NCBI GenBank assembly: GCA_017646555.1
Contig: JAGCMG010000033.1
Coordinates: 1-6,688, forward strand
Direction: 5' to 3'
DNA from: Clostridia bacterium
GTDB lineage: Bacteria; Bacillota; Clostridia; Christensenellales; Borkfalkiaceae
Length of the DNA: 6,688 nucleotides
Every line of letters begins with the position of its first letter. The first letter of the stretch is position 1. This document shows positions 1 to 5,549 of the stretch, piece after piece. Below the pieces are notes generated by a model that saw only the letters and a program-made list of their open reading frames with translations, ran no database searches and was not told the origin of the DNA. The translations under genes and the position numbers were made by a program.

Positions 1-710
1 CAAAGTTCGTGTACGAAAAAATCTTTAAGTTTTACACCCAAAAACAATGGGGATTAAAACCCGAAGATATGGACGGGTTAGTTACTGCAAGAGTGCCCGT
101 TTATATTTCTTACGAAGATAATTATTTTACCGACGAATATCAGTTTCAACCGAAAAACGGCTTTACTTCGTTAATTGAAAATATGCTTAATCACGATAAT
201 ATTACCGTTAAACTTTCGGTTGACGCGCTTAAATTTATAAGCATTGATGATGAGCAAATTTTATTAGACGGTAAACCTTTTAACGGACAAGTAGTTTATA
301 CCGGTCAACTTGACGAATTATTTAATTATAAATTTGGCAAACTCCCCTATCGTTCGCTTGAATTTGATTTTAAGACGTTACCTGTTTCTTCCTATCAAAA
401 ATCGGCTGTTATCAATTACACGACAAGCGAAAATTACACAAGAATTTCAGAATTCACTAAATTCACTTGCCCTAAAAAAGATAACACGGTAATAGTGTAC
501 GAATACAGTAAAAACTGTGAAGAAAATGATATTCCGTACTACCCTGTTTTAACTGAAAATGGTAAAAATGCCTATATACGCTATGCGCGATTAGCAAAAA
601 ATATTAAAAATTTACACTTACTTGGTAGGCTTGCCGACTATAAGTATTATAACATTGATTCAGCCGTTTTAAACGCTTTAAAATTAGCACAAAATTTATG
701 TAAAGGTTAA
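1..710 (+). CDS. glf: UDP-galactopyranose mutase, C-terminal part (5' end outside window)
   Basis: This is the C-terminal 236 or so residues of a flavoenzyme that interconverts UDP-galactopyranose and UDP-galactofuranose, the donor for galactofuranose in surface glycans. The frame is open from base 3 to the TAA at 708-710. The GTG at base 9 is an internal Val codon, not a start, because the family motif continues upstream of it (KFVYEKIFKFYTQKQWG). Visible family signatures are YTQKQWG, then RVPVYISYEDNYF with a YQ..P..G continuation, then LPYRSLEF, then YYPVLTENG, and near the end GRLADYKYYNID, which corresponds to the FAD-contacting GRLG.Y.Y.NMD segment. The family is usually about 365-390 residues, so roughly 130-150 residues, including the N-terminal Rossmann FAD motif, lie before the window. 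The second G of GRLG is Ala here, a mild change. The next gene starts 2 bases after the stop, so the two are probably cotranscribed. Family assignment is firm; the glycan served is unknown. Confidence 0.93.
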   Translation, partial: KFVYEKIFKFYTQKQWGLKPEDMDGLVTARVPVYISYEDNYFTDEYQFQPKNGFTSLIENMLNHDNITVKLSVDALKFISIDDEQILLDGKPFNGQVVYTGQLDELFNYKFGKLPYRSLEFDFKTLPVSSYQKSAVINYTTSENYTRISEFTKFTCPKKDNTVIVYEYSKNCEENDIPYYPVLTENGKNAYIRYARLAKNIKNLHLLGRLADYKYYNIDSAVLNALKLAQNLCKG

Positions 711-712
711 TT

Positions 713-1885
713 ATGGAAAAATTAAAAATCGCCGAAACGCTTGATACCTTTTACCCTGGTATTGACGGGCCAACTTTCGTAGTTAAAAACTATGCCGAAA
801 ATTTAATAAAAGACCACGACTGCGAAGTCTTCGTTCCTAAAACTAAAAAGAGTTTAAAGTATAAAGATAATCATCCTTTTAAGGTGGTTAGGTGTACTTC
901 TTGGTTAGGTTTTGAGGGTTATCGCAACGCTATGCCCTGGTTTGATAAGAGTTTTAAAAAATATTTTAAAGAAAAAAACTTTGACGTTATTCACACGCAC
1001 TCACCACTCAATATGGGGAAATTTTCCGTTGAGCAAGGCAAAAAATTAAAAATTCCAACGATTATTACTTTGCACACCAAATTTAAGGACGATTTCAATC
1101 GCGTTTTACACGGTTTTAAGCCGTTAGTTAATTTTATGATGCGTAGAATTATGCGCGTTATAAATTCAGCCGATAGCGTTTGGACGGTCAACGACGCATC
1201 TAAAAAAGTTTTAAGAGATTACGGCTATAAAGGCGATATCGTCGTCGTTAGAAACGGGACAGACTACACTTACCCTATAAACGATACTGAACTTACTCAA
1301 AAAGTAAACTCTATTCATAATCTATCGGGTAAGAAAAACGTCTTTTTATTCGTTGGAAGAATTGCAATGTATAAAAACTTAAAACTTATAATCGACGCAC
1401 TTAAAATATTAGCTGATGACGGCATTGAATTTACAATGATTTTCGTTGGTGGTGGATTTGATTACGACGAACTCGTTAATTATACGAACAAGAAAAATTT
1501 AACCGACAAAGTCATTTTTACAGGACCTATTCGCGACCGTGAACTTTTACAAGGTTATTATTTAAGAAGTGATTTGTTTTTATTCCCGTCAACTTTTGAC
1601 ACAAGTTCGTTAGTACCGATTGAGGCGGCGGCGCATAAGTTACCCGTTCTTTTAATAGAAGGCTCTGACACTGCTGAAAATATAGTAGATAACTATAACG
1701 GCTTTTTATCAAAAGAAAATGCTAATTGCTACGCTGAAAAAATTAAAACTTTAATTAGTTCACCTAATAAATTAAAAGAAGTCGGCATAACTGCCTCTAA
1801 AACTATTTATCGAACTTGGGAAGACGTAACTAACGACGTTATTAAAGAATATAAAAAAGTTATACTTGATTATAAAAACCGTTAA
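713..1885 (+). CDS. Family 4 (GT-B) glycosyltransferase
   Basis: A complete 390-residue cytosolic or membrane-associated glycosyltransferase. The N-terminal half has a GPTFVVKNYAENL segment near residue 20, IHTHSPLNMG at 93-102 and TLHTKF at 119-124, typical of the acceptor-side Rossmann domain. The C-terminal half has FVGRIAMYKN at 213-222, where Arg216 and Lys221 sit where GT4 enzymes hold the donor diphosphate. It also has FVGGG at 244-248 and PSTFDTSSLVPIEAAA at 292-307. The usual E-x7-E motif appears as D296-x7-E304, a conservative change in the first acidic residue. No signal peptide or membrane span is evident. A modest site (AAAGG) precedes the ATG. It starts 2 bases after glf and is followed at once by a terminator, so it is the last gene of that operon. 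Context suggests glycan or glycolipid assembly, possibly involving galactofuranose. Donor and acceptor cannot be read from the sequence, so no gene symbol is given. Confidence 0.9.
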   Translation: MEKLKIAETLDTFYPGIDGPTFVVKNYAENLIKDHDCEVFVPKTKKSLKYKDNHPFKVVRCTSWLGFEGYRNAMPWFDKSFKKYFKEKNFDVIHTHSPLNMGKFSVEQGKKLKIPTIITLHTKFKDDFNRVLHGFKPLVNFMMRRIMRVINSADSVWTVNDASKKVLRDYGYKGDIVVVRNGTDYTYPINDTELTQKVNSIHNLSGKKNVFLFVGRIAMYKNLKLIIDALKILADDGIEFTMIFVGGGFDYDELVNYTNKKNLTDKVIFTGPIRDRELLQGYYLRSDLFLFPSTFDTSSLVPIEAAAHKLPVLLIEGSDTAENIVDNYNGFLSKENANCYAEKIKTLISSPNKLKEVGITASKTIYRTWEDVTNDVIKEYKKVILDYKNR

Positions 1886-1886
1886 A

Positions 1887-1911
1887 AAAGCACCGCAAAA
1901 CGCGGTGCTTT
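1887..1911. terminator. Bidirectional intrinsic terminator between the glycosyltransferase and the feo operon
   Basis: Ten-base-pair stem AAAGCACCGC (1887-1896) and GCGGTGCTTT (1902-1911) with a 5-base loop. On the plus strand a T-rich tail follows (TATTTTTATA), directly after the glycosyltransferase stop. On the minus strand the run of A at 1884-1889 reads as T6, about 13 bases after the stop of the Cys-rich peptide gene. It therefore serves two convergent transcription units. Confidence 0.9.
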
Positions 1912-1924
1912 ATTTTTATACTAT

Positions 1925-2092
1925 TTACTTTTGATGGCACTTATCTTTCATAGCGCAGTGTTCGCAACCACAGCCACAAGACGATTTTCCTTTCTTTTTG
2001 GCGCGAATTGACGCTACCGTTATAACTGAAATCAGTCCAACAATGAAAATTAATAAAATAATTGAACCTAAATTTTCTATAATCCAAATCAT
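1925..2092 (-). CDS. FeoB-associated Cys-rich membrane peptide, 55 aa
   Basis: A 55-residue open frame read from the ATG at 2092 to the TAA at 1925-1927. It begins MIWIIENLGS, continues with one hydrophobic membrane segment at about residues 3-28 (rich in Ile, Leu and Val), then a basic patch RAKKKGK at 30-36. It ends in a Cys-rich tail, CGCGCEHC at 39-46, with one more Cys at 52 followed by His. This matches the layout of the small FeoB-associated Cys-rich membrane proteins found after feoB in many Firmicutes. It begins 11 bases after the feoB stop with a weak AAAGG site and ends just before a terminator, so it is the third gene of the feo operon. The orientation (basic tail inside) places the cysteines on the cytosolic side by the positive-inside rule. 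A role in binding iron or assisting FeoB is inferred from context; its biochemistry is not established. It is short enough to be missed by length-filtered gene calling. Confidence 0.88.
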   Translation of the reverse strand: MIWIIENLGSIILLIFIVGLISVITVASIRAKKKGKSSCGCGCEHCAMKDKCHQK

Positions 2093-2103
2093 AATTTTAC
2101 CTT

Positions 2104-4251
2104 TTATTTAATGTTTTTCTTTTTAGGATAAACGATAAAAGTAATAATTGCTATAAGCGCGATAAACGCTAAAACGACTTGTAAAACGCCCCAAAATCCA
2201 ACTACTAAACCAGAAAATAACAATGTTAAATGATATACGACAAAGGATGAAAAATATGCTAAAACGCATTGATAAGTAATCGCAAATGCCGTCCACTTAG
2301 CGCTATTCATTTCGCGCTTTATTGCGCCCATAGCGGCAAAGCACGGTGCGCAAAGTAAATTAAATATCATAAACGATAAACCACTTGCAACGGTGTAAGC
2401 CGTGCCAACGCCCGTAGCGCCGTATAGGATTGATAATGAACCAACTATGTTTTCCTTTGCGACAAGCCCAGTTATAGTTGAAACAGCACTTTGCCAGTTA
2501 CCAAAACCAAGTGGATAGAAAATCCAAGCAATACCCCTACCAACGTATGATAATAAACTTCTATTGATTTCAAGTTCGGAAAGCATACCGAACGCGCCGT
2601 TAGCCTTAAAGCCAAAGTACGATAAAAACCAAATAAGTACGGACGATATTAAAATAATCGTACCTGCTTTTTTGATAAACGACCAACCACGCTCCCAAGT
2701 GTTTCTTAATATCGAACTAATTGTCGGCATATGATATTCAGGAAGTTCCATAACGAAAGGTGCAACTTCCCCACTAAACATTTTGGTCTTTTTTAGGAAT
2801 AAACCCGTTAAAATTACGGCAAAAATACCTACGAAATACGCAAGTGGCGCAACCCACCAAGCGCCACCGAAAATCGCGCTTGCAATCAGCGCTATAAACG
2901 GTAATTTTGCGCTACACGGAATAAACGAAGTGCTTATTACAGTCATTCGTCTATCGCGTTCGTTTTCAATCGTACGGCTTGCCATAATCCCCGGTACGCT
3001 ACAACCCGTTCCAACGAGTAATGGAATAAACGATTTGCCCGATAAACCGAATTTTCTAAAAAGTTTATCTAATACGAAAGCAATTCTCGACATATATCCA
3101 CACGCTTCTAAAAAAGAAAGCAAGATAAAAAGCACGAATATTTGTGGAACAAAGCCTAAAACAGCACCTACGCCAGCCACTATTCCGTCTAAAATTAAAC
3201 TTTCAAGCCAAGCCCAACAATTTATTGCGTTAAGCCCTTTTGCTATTAAAACCGGAATACCGTCTACCCATACTTTTGAGCCAAATAGATAAAAACCGTC
3301 ACCAAAAAGCCCGTCGTTTGCCCAGTCCGTTGCCCAAGTGCCTACCGTTGTTACCGATATAAAATATACCGAAAACATAATTAAAGCAAAAATCGGCAAA
3401 GCCCAAATTCTATTCGTTACGACTTTATCTATTTTATCTGAAACCGATAACTTGTCGGGGTCTTTTTTTTCAAGTACGCCCGATAGAACCCTTTCAACAT
3501 AAAGATATCTTTCGTTGGTTATTATGCTTTCAGCATCATCATCTAAGCGTTCTTCCGTCTTTTTTATATCTTCTTCAATATGTAACAAAACTTCTGGGTC
3601 AATATTTAAGTCGTCAAGCACCTTTTTATCGCGTTCAAAAATTTTAATTGCGTACCAGCGTTGTTTTTCTTCAGGCATATCGTGAATTACTGCTTCTTCG
3701 ATATGCGCTAAAGTATGCTCTACTTCCCCACTGAATAAATGTGACGGAACACGGTATTTTTTTTCTTTTGCGATTTTGATAACTTCGTCGGCGGCTATTT
3801 GAATATTTTCACCCTTTAATGCCGAAATCTCAACCACCGTACAGCCTAATTTTTTTGAAAGCCCTTTGGTATCAAGTTTATCGCCACGCTTTTTTACAGC
3901 GTCCATCATATTGATTGCTACAACTACCGGAATACCCGTTTCCATAAGTTGCGTGGTTAAATATAAGTTTCTTTCAATGTTAGTTCCGTCTACGATATTC
4001 AATATCGCGTCTGGTGCTTCGCCTAATAAGTAGTTACGCGCAACTACTTCTTCCATAGTGTACGGCGATAACGAATATATACCTGGTAAGTCAACAAAAG
4101 TTACTTCGGGATTTTTCTTTAATTTGCCTTCCTTTTTCTCTACCGTAACCCCCGGCCAATTCCCAACGAATTGATTAAGCCCCGTTAAAGCGTTAAAAAG
4201 CGTAGTTTTACCACTGTTCGGGTTGCCTGCAAGTGCAATTTTTAATTCCAT
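2104..4251 (-). CDS. feoB: Ferrous iron transport protein B
   Basis: A complete 715-residue inner-membrane Fe(II) transporter with an N-terminal GTPase domain. The G-protein motifs are all present: G1 GNPNSGKT at 9-16, G2 Thr36 (in PGVTVE), G3 DLPG at 54-57, G4 NMMD at 114-117 and G5 SALKG at 143-147. A charged helical region follows (about 170-270), the position of the GDI-like domain. The membrane part runs from about residue 278 to 708. It includes the gate segment GTGCSVPG with Cys417 and a second Cys pair in LCAPCF (Cys634 and Cys637), both in transport-core positions of the family. The C terminus is a short basic KKKNIK tail. The start is fixed by a GAGGTGG site at 4258-4264, 6 bases upstream of the ATG and inside the feoA 3' end. 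Only one base separates the feoA stop from this ATG, indicating coupled translation. No lesion is seen. Substrate assignment as Fe(II) rests on the family and on feoA. Confidence 0.97.
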   Translation of the reverse strand: MELKIALAGNPNSGKTTLFNALTGLNQFVGNWPGVTVEKKEGKLKKNPEVTFVDLPGIYSLSPYTMEEVVARNYLLGEAPDAILNIVDGTNIERNLYLTTQLMETGIPVVVAINMMDAVKKRGDKLDTKGLSKKLGCTVVEISALKGENIQIAADEVIKIAKEKKYRVPSHLFSGEVEHTLAHIEEAVIHDMPEEKQRWYAIKIFERDKKVLDDLNIDPEVLLHIEEDIKKTEERLDDDAESIITNERYLYVERVLSGVLEKKDPDKLSVSDKIDKVVTNRIWALPIFALIMFSVYFISVTTVGTWATDWANDGLFGDGFYLFGSKVWVDGIPVLIAKGLNAINCWAWLESLILDGIVAGVGAVLGFVPQIFVLFILLSFLEACGYMSRIAFVLDKLFRKFGLSGKSFIPLLVGTGCSVPGIMASRTIENERDRRMTVISTSFIPCSAKLPFIALIASAIFGGAWWVAPLAYFVGIFAVILTGLFLKKTKMFSGEVAPFVMELPEYHMPTISSILRNTWERGWSFIKKAGTIILISSVLIWFLSYFGFKANGAFGMLSELEINRSLLSYVGRGIAWIFYPLGFGNWQSAVSTITGLVAKENIVGSLSILYGATGVGTAYTVASGLSFMIFNLLCAPCFAAMGAIKREMNSAKWTAFAITYQCVLAYFSSFVVYHLTLLFSGLVVGFWGVLQVVLAFIALIAIITFIVYPKKKNIK

Positions 4252-4252
4252 A

Positions 4253-4474
4253 CTATTCCACCTCTACCATACCCGCGTCGTCCTTTCTAATAGAAAGTTC
4301 ATAGCCACGAACACGCAATTCAATAGGGTCGCCAAGTGGTGCAACCTTTCTAACTAATATAGTTGCGCCCTTAGTTATGCCCATATCCATTATTCTACGC
4401 TTAACAGCCCCTTCACCGTGAAGTTTTTTTACAACGGCAGTCTTTCCAATTTTAACTTCTTTTAAAGTTTTCAT
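4253..4474 (-). CDS. feoA: Ferrous iron transport protein A
   Basis: A 73-residue cytosolic SH3-like protein that supports FeoB. The sequence has the family pattern: a short N-terminal strand (LKEVKIGKTAVVKKL), a central GAVKRRIMDMGITKGATI block in which RR..DMG..KG is conserved, then APLGDPIELRVRGYELSIRK and a terminal DAGMVEVE strand. The ATG at 4474 is chosen over an in-frame TTG at 4486. A GGAG site (4481-4484) stands 6 bases before this ATG, and the TTG overlaps that site and has none of its own. First gene of the feo operon; its stop is one base from the feoB ATG. The leader (about 70 bases) contains two inverted repeats expected to be metal-regulator operators, so expression is probably iron-repressed. 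Confidence 0.95.
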   Translation of the reverse strand: MKTLKEVKIGKTAVVKKLHGEGAVKRRIMDMGITKGATILVRKVAPLGDPIELRVRGYELSIRKDDAGMVEVE

Positions 4475-4480
4475 TATTTT

Positions 4481-4484
4481 CTCC
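4481..4484 (-). promoter_or_regulatory. Ribosome binding site deciding the feoA start
   Basis: GGAG on the minus strand, 6 bases upstream of the ATG at 4474. It overlaps the upstream TTG at 4486-4484, which argues against that codon being the start. Confidence 0.8.
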
Positions 4485-4491
4485 AATTTTA

Positions 4492-4507
4492 GTTAGCATA
4501 TGCTAAC
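4492..4507. promoter_or_regulatory. Probable metal-regulator operator O1, perfect palindrome
   Basis: GTTAGCATATGCTAAC is a perfect 16-bp palindrome. It lies in the feoA leader, about +37 to +52 from the predicted transcription start and 8 bases upstream of the GGAG site. The half-site GTTAGC recurs in O2, with centres 35 bp apart. Position next to feoA and a divergent DtxR-like gene makes it the likely binding site of that regulator. As RNA it could also form a 6-bp hairpin with a 4-base loop. Confidence 0.75.
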
Positions 4508-4526
4508 CGATTGCGATTAAAAACAA

Positions 4527-4542
4527 GTTAGCGACTGCTAAC
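4527..4542. promoter_or_regulatory. Probable metal-regulator operator O2
   Basis: GTTAGCGACTGCTAAC: identical half-sites to O1 around a different 4-base centre, and the outer pair A4526/T4543 extends it to 18 bp. Two copies with identical arms and different centres is the pattern expected of protein-binding sites under selection. It covers about +2 to +17 of the feo transcript, so a bound protein would block promoter clearance or early elongation. Confidence 0.75.
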
Positions 4543-4550
4543 TATGATTT

Positions 4551-4579
4551 ATTATATGATTTTTTTATTGTGATGTCAA
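4551..4579 (-). promoter_or_regulatory. Sigma-A type promoter of the feo operon (perfect consensus)
   Basis: On the minus strand TTGACA (4579-4574), a 17-bp spacer (4573-4557) and TATAAT (4556-4551) match the consensus at every position. The predicted start of transcription is about 4544, giving a leader of about 70 bases that carries both inverted repeats. A promoter this strong would need firm repression, consistent with the adjacent operators. Confidence 0.88.
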
Positions 4580-4582
4580 CTA

Positions 4583-4620
4583 TTTTTTTGCGTTTTTTGC
4601 GAAAAAAATCGACTTTTTTT
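4583..4620. promoter_or_regulatory. A/T-tract cluster between the divergent feo and dtxR-like promoters
   Basis: Homopolymer runs T7 (4583-4589), T6 (4593-4598), A7 (4602-4608) and T7 (4614-4620), with centres about 9.5 to 12 bp apart. The first three occupy about -39 to -64 relative to the feo start, the position of an UP element contacted by the RNA polymerase alpha subunit. They are also likely to bend the DNA. The T6 and A7 runs around GCG could form only a weak A-T hairpin, so a terminator is not claimed. Confidence 0.45.
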
Positions 4621-4643
4621 ATTGTCTTTTGTTTTCAAAGGGC

Positions 4644-4672
4644 TTGAAAAAAATTTTATTAAATGTTATAAT
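4644..4672 (+). promoter_or_regulatory. Promoter of the DtxR-like regulator gene
   Basis: TTGAAA (4644-4649), a 17-bp spacer and TATAAT (4667-4672). Predicted start near 4679, about 21 bases before the ATG. Neither inverted repeat overlaps it (the nearer is about 100 bp upstream), so direct autoregulation through O1 or O2 is not evident. Confidence 0.8.
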
Positions 4673-4689
4673 GATATTATCAAATTTTT

Positions 4690-4694
4690 AGGTG
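4690..4694 (+). promoter_or_regulatory. Ribosome binding site deciding the regulator start
   Basis: AGGTG, 5 bases before the ATG at 4700. It supports this start over the in-frame TTG at 4622, which lies upstream of the promoter's -35 element and so could not be in the transcript. Confidence 0.75.
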
Positions 4695-4699
4695 TAAAA

Positions 4700-5065
4700 A
4701 TGGCTATTCAAGAATCGGGTGAAATGTATTTAGAATCGATTTTAGAACTTTCGTCAATTAAAGAAAAGGTTCGTTCGATTGATATAAGCGAATATATGAA
4801 TTACTCAAAGCCAAGCGTTTCGCGCGCAATGGGCATATTAAAATCGGGTGGATTTATTGATATTGACGACGGTGGATTTATTACTCTTACTAAAAAAGGC
4901 AAGTCCGTTGCTGAAAAAATTTCCGAAAGGCATCGTATTATCACCGATTTTTTAATTAAACTTGGCGTTGATAAAAAAACTGCTACTTGTGACGCTTGTA
5001 AGATTGAACACCATATTAGCGACGAATCTTTTAACGCATTAAAAGCGCATATAGATAATTTGTAA
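4700..5065 (+). CDS. Short DtxR/MntR-family metal-dependent transcriptional regulator
   Basis: A 121-residue winged-helix repressor, probably iron-sensing, acting on DNA as a dimer. An N-terminal helix (GEMYLESILEL, 7-17) leads into the helix-turn-helix, with the recognition helix near YSKPSVSRAMGILK (35-48) and a wing at GGFITLTKKG (58-67). The metal and dimerisation part follows (about 68-121). Aligned by eye with DtxR, Met9, Cys100, Glu103 and His104 (in CKIEHH) match its primary-site ligands Met10, Cys102, Glu105 and His106. MntR has Asp at the first position, so iron is favoured over manganese. The DtxR ancillary-site residues Glu83 and His98 fall at Thr here, though His78 matches His79. 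DtxR is about 226 residues and MntR about 142, so this protein lacks the SH3-like domain and most of the C-terminal helix. Divergent from feoA, with two inverted repeats between, so repression of feo is the natural inference. No symbol is assigned because the metal is not proven. Confidence 0.88.
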   Translation: MAIQESGEMYLESILELSSIKEKVRSIDISEYMNYSKPSVSRAMGILKSGGFIDIDDGGFITLTKKGKSVAEKISERHRIITDFLIKLGVDKKTATCDACKIEHHISDESFNALKAHIDNL

Positions 5066-5087
5066 TTTTAACTTAAAATTTTGCATA

Positions 5088-5116
5088 AAAAAACGGTCGA
5101 GTTTCGACCGTTTTTT
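5088..5116. terminator. Bidirectional intrinsic terminator between the regulator gene and spoVG
   Basis: A 13-bp stem (5088-5100 with 5104-5116) whose core is ACGGTCGA/TCGACCGT, with a GTT loop. On the plus strand the stem's own T6 (5111-5116) forms the tail, 22 bases after the regulator stop. On the minus strand the A-run at 5087-5093 reads as T7, about 28 bases after the spoVG stop. Serves both convergent genes. Confidence 0.9.
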
Positions 5117-5144
5117 AATTTCAAAGCATGTTGACCGTTAACTG

Positions 5145-5411
5145 TTAGTCCTTGTTTAATTCTTCATTAAAAGCGTTCATAATAACGCTCTTAATTTGTT
5201 CGCGCGTTTCGGTATTTATTGGATGAGCAATGTCTTTATGTTCACCCTCACTGCTTTTTCTCGACGGCATTGCAACGAAGTGACCGTCTGCGCCTTCAAT
5301 AACCTTGATATCGTGTACTACGAACGCGTTATCAATGGTAATTGATGCCACCGCTTTTAGTTTGCTATCGTCCCTTTTAACGATGCGCACTCTTACGTCT
5401 GTGATATTCAT
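5145..5411 (-). CDS. spoVG: SpoVG family nucleic-acid-binding regulator
   Basis: An 88-residue protein matching SpoVG along its length: MNITDVRVRIVK at the start, then AVASITIDNAFVVHDIKVIEG, GHFVAMPSRKSSEGEHKDIAHPIN and a C-terminal helix (TREQIKSVIMNAFNEEL). SpoVG proteins bind RNA and DNA and, in Bacillus and Staphylococcus, influence asymmetric septation, capsule and virulence gene expression. Presence of the gene does not prove sporulation, since non-sporulating species also keep it. The ATG at 5411 is chosen because AAGGGG (5418-5423) lies 6 bases upstream and the conserved N terminus begins exactly there. An in-frame ATG at 5459 falls between the -35 and -10 elements and cannot be in the mRNA. 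It is a single-gene unit with its own promoter and terminator, divergent from murC. Confidence 0.95.
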   Translation of the reverse strand: MNITDVRVRIVKRDDSKLKAVASITIDNAFVVHDIKVIEGADGHFVAMPSRKSSEGEHKDIAHPINTETREQIKSVIMNAFNEELNKD

Positions 5412-5449
5412 ATCCTTCCCCTTATTACACCCCTTTCGGTATTTATTAC

Positions 5450-5478
5450 ATTTTAGCATAAAATTAGCCTATTTTCAA
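5450..5478 (-). promoter_or_regulatory. spoVG promoter
   Basis: Minus strand TTGAAA (5478-5473), 17-bp spacer, TAAAAT (5455-5450). Predicted start near 5443, giving a leader of about 32 bases. This looks like a housekeeping sigma-A promoter. I do not see a clear SigH-type sequence, although spoVG of Bacillus subtilis is SigH-dependent. Confidence 0.78.
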
Positions 5479-5481
5479 CAA

Positions 5482-5516
5482 TTTTTCGCTATTTTTTAAT
5501 ATTTTTTGCACATTTT
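5482..5516. promoter_or_regulatory. Phased T-tracts between the divergent spoVG and murC promoters
   Basis: Four T runs at 5482-5486, 5492-5497, 5502-5507 and 5513-5516, with centres about 10 bp apart. On the minus strand they are A-tracts starting at about -39 of spoVG. Helical phasing predicts an intrinsic bend and a possible UP element shared by both promoters. The last run overlaps the proposed murC -35 element. Confidence 0.5.
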
Positions 5517-5544
5517 AACACATTTCTTAAATTTTGCATATACT
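5515..5544 (+). promoter_or_regulatory. Probable murC promoter, placing transcription start at the start codon
   Basis: TTAACA (5515-5520), an 18-bp spacer and TATACT (5539-5544), each one mismatch from consensus. Only five bases separate the -10 from the murC ATG at 5550, so transcription should begin at or next to the ATG. The placement is weaker than for the other promoters here, because this stretch is very AT-rich. Confidence 0.55.
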
Positions 5545-5549
5545 AAAAT

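Noticed and set aside
310..492. A 60-codon plus-strand frame inside glf
   Set aside because: Out of frame with the strongly conserved glf product and without its own ribosome site or family resemblance.
991..1191. Minus-strand frame inside the glycosyltransferase, with a second at 1527-1712
   Set aside because: Both are antisense to conserved glycosyltransferase motifs and show no independent coding evidence.
2783..3292. A 169-codon open frame on the plus strand opposite feoB
   Set aside because: It lies antisense within conserved feoB membrane-domain sequence, resembles no family I recognise, and its composition is that of a reverse-strand shadow.
4593..4608. TTTTTT-GCG-AAAAAA inverted repeat as a possible terminator
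   Set aside because: Only A-T pairs, no following T-tract in a useful position, and it lies between two divergent promoters where no transcript needs ending. Better explained as part of the A/T-tract block.
4622..4699. N-terminal extension of the DtxR-like protein from a TTG start at 4622
   Set aside because: The region contains the gene's own promoter, and the extension has no DtxR-family similarity. AGGTG before the ATG at 4700 gives the proper start.
5412..5459. N-terminal extension of SpoVG from an ATG at 5459
   Set aside because: That ATG lies upstream of the -10 element and outside the expected transcript; SpoVG family similarity begins at 5411.
5305..5499. Plus-strand frame overlapping spoVG and its promoter
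   Set aside because: Antisense to conserved spoVG and running through the promoter region; no family match.
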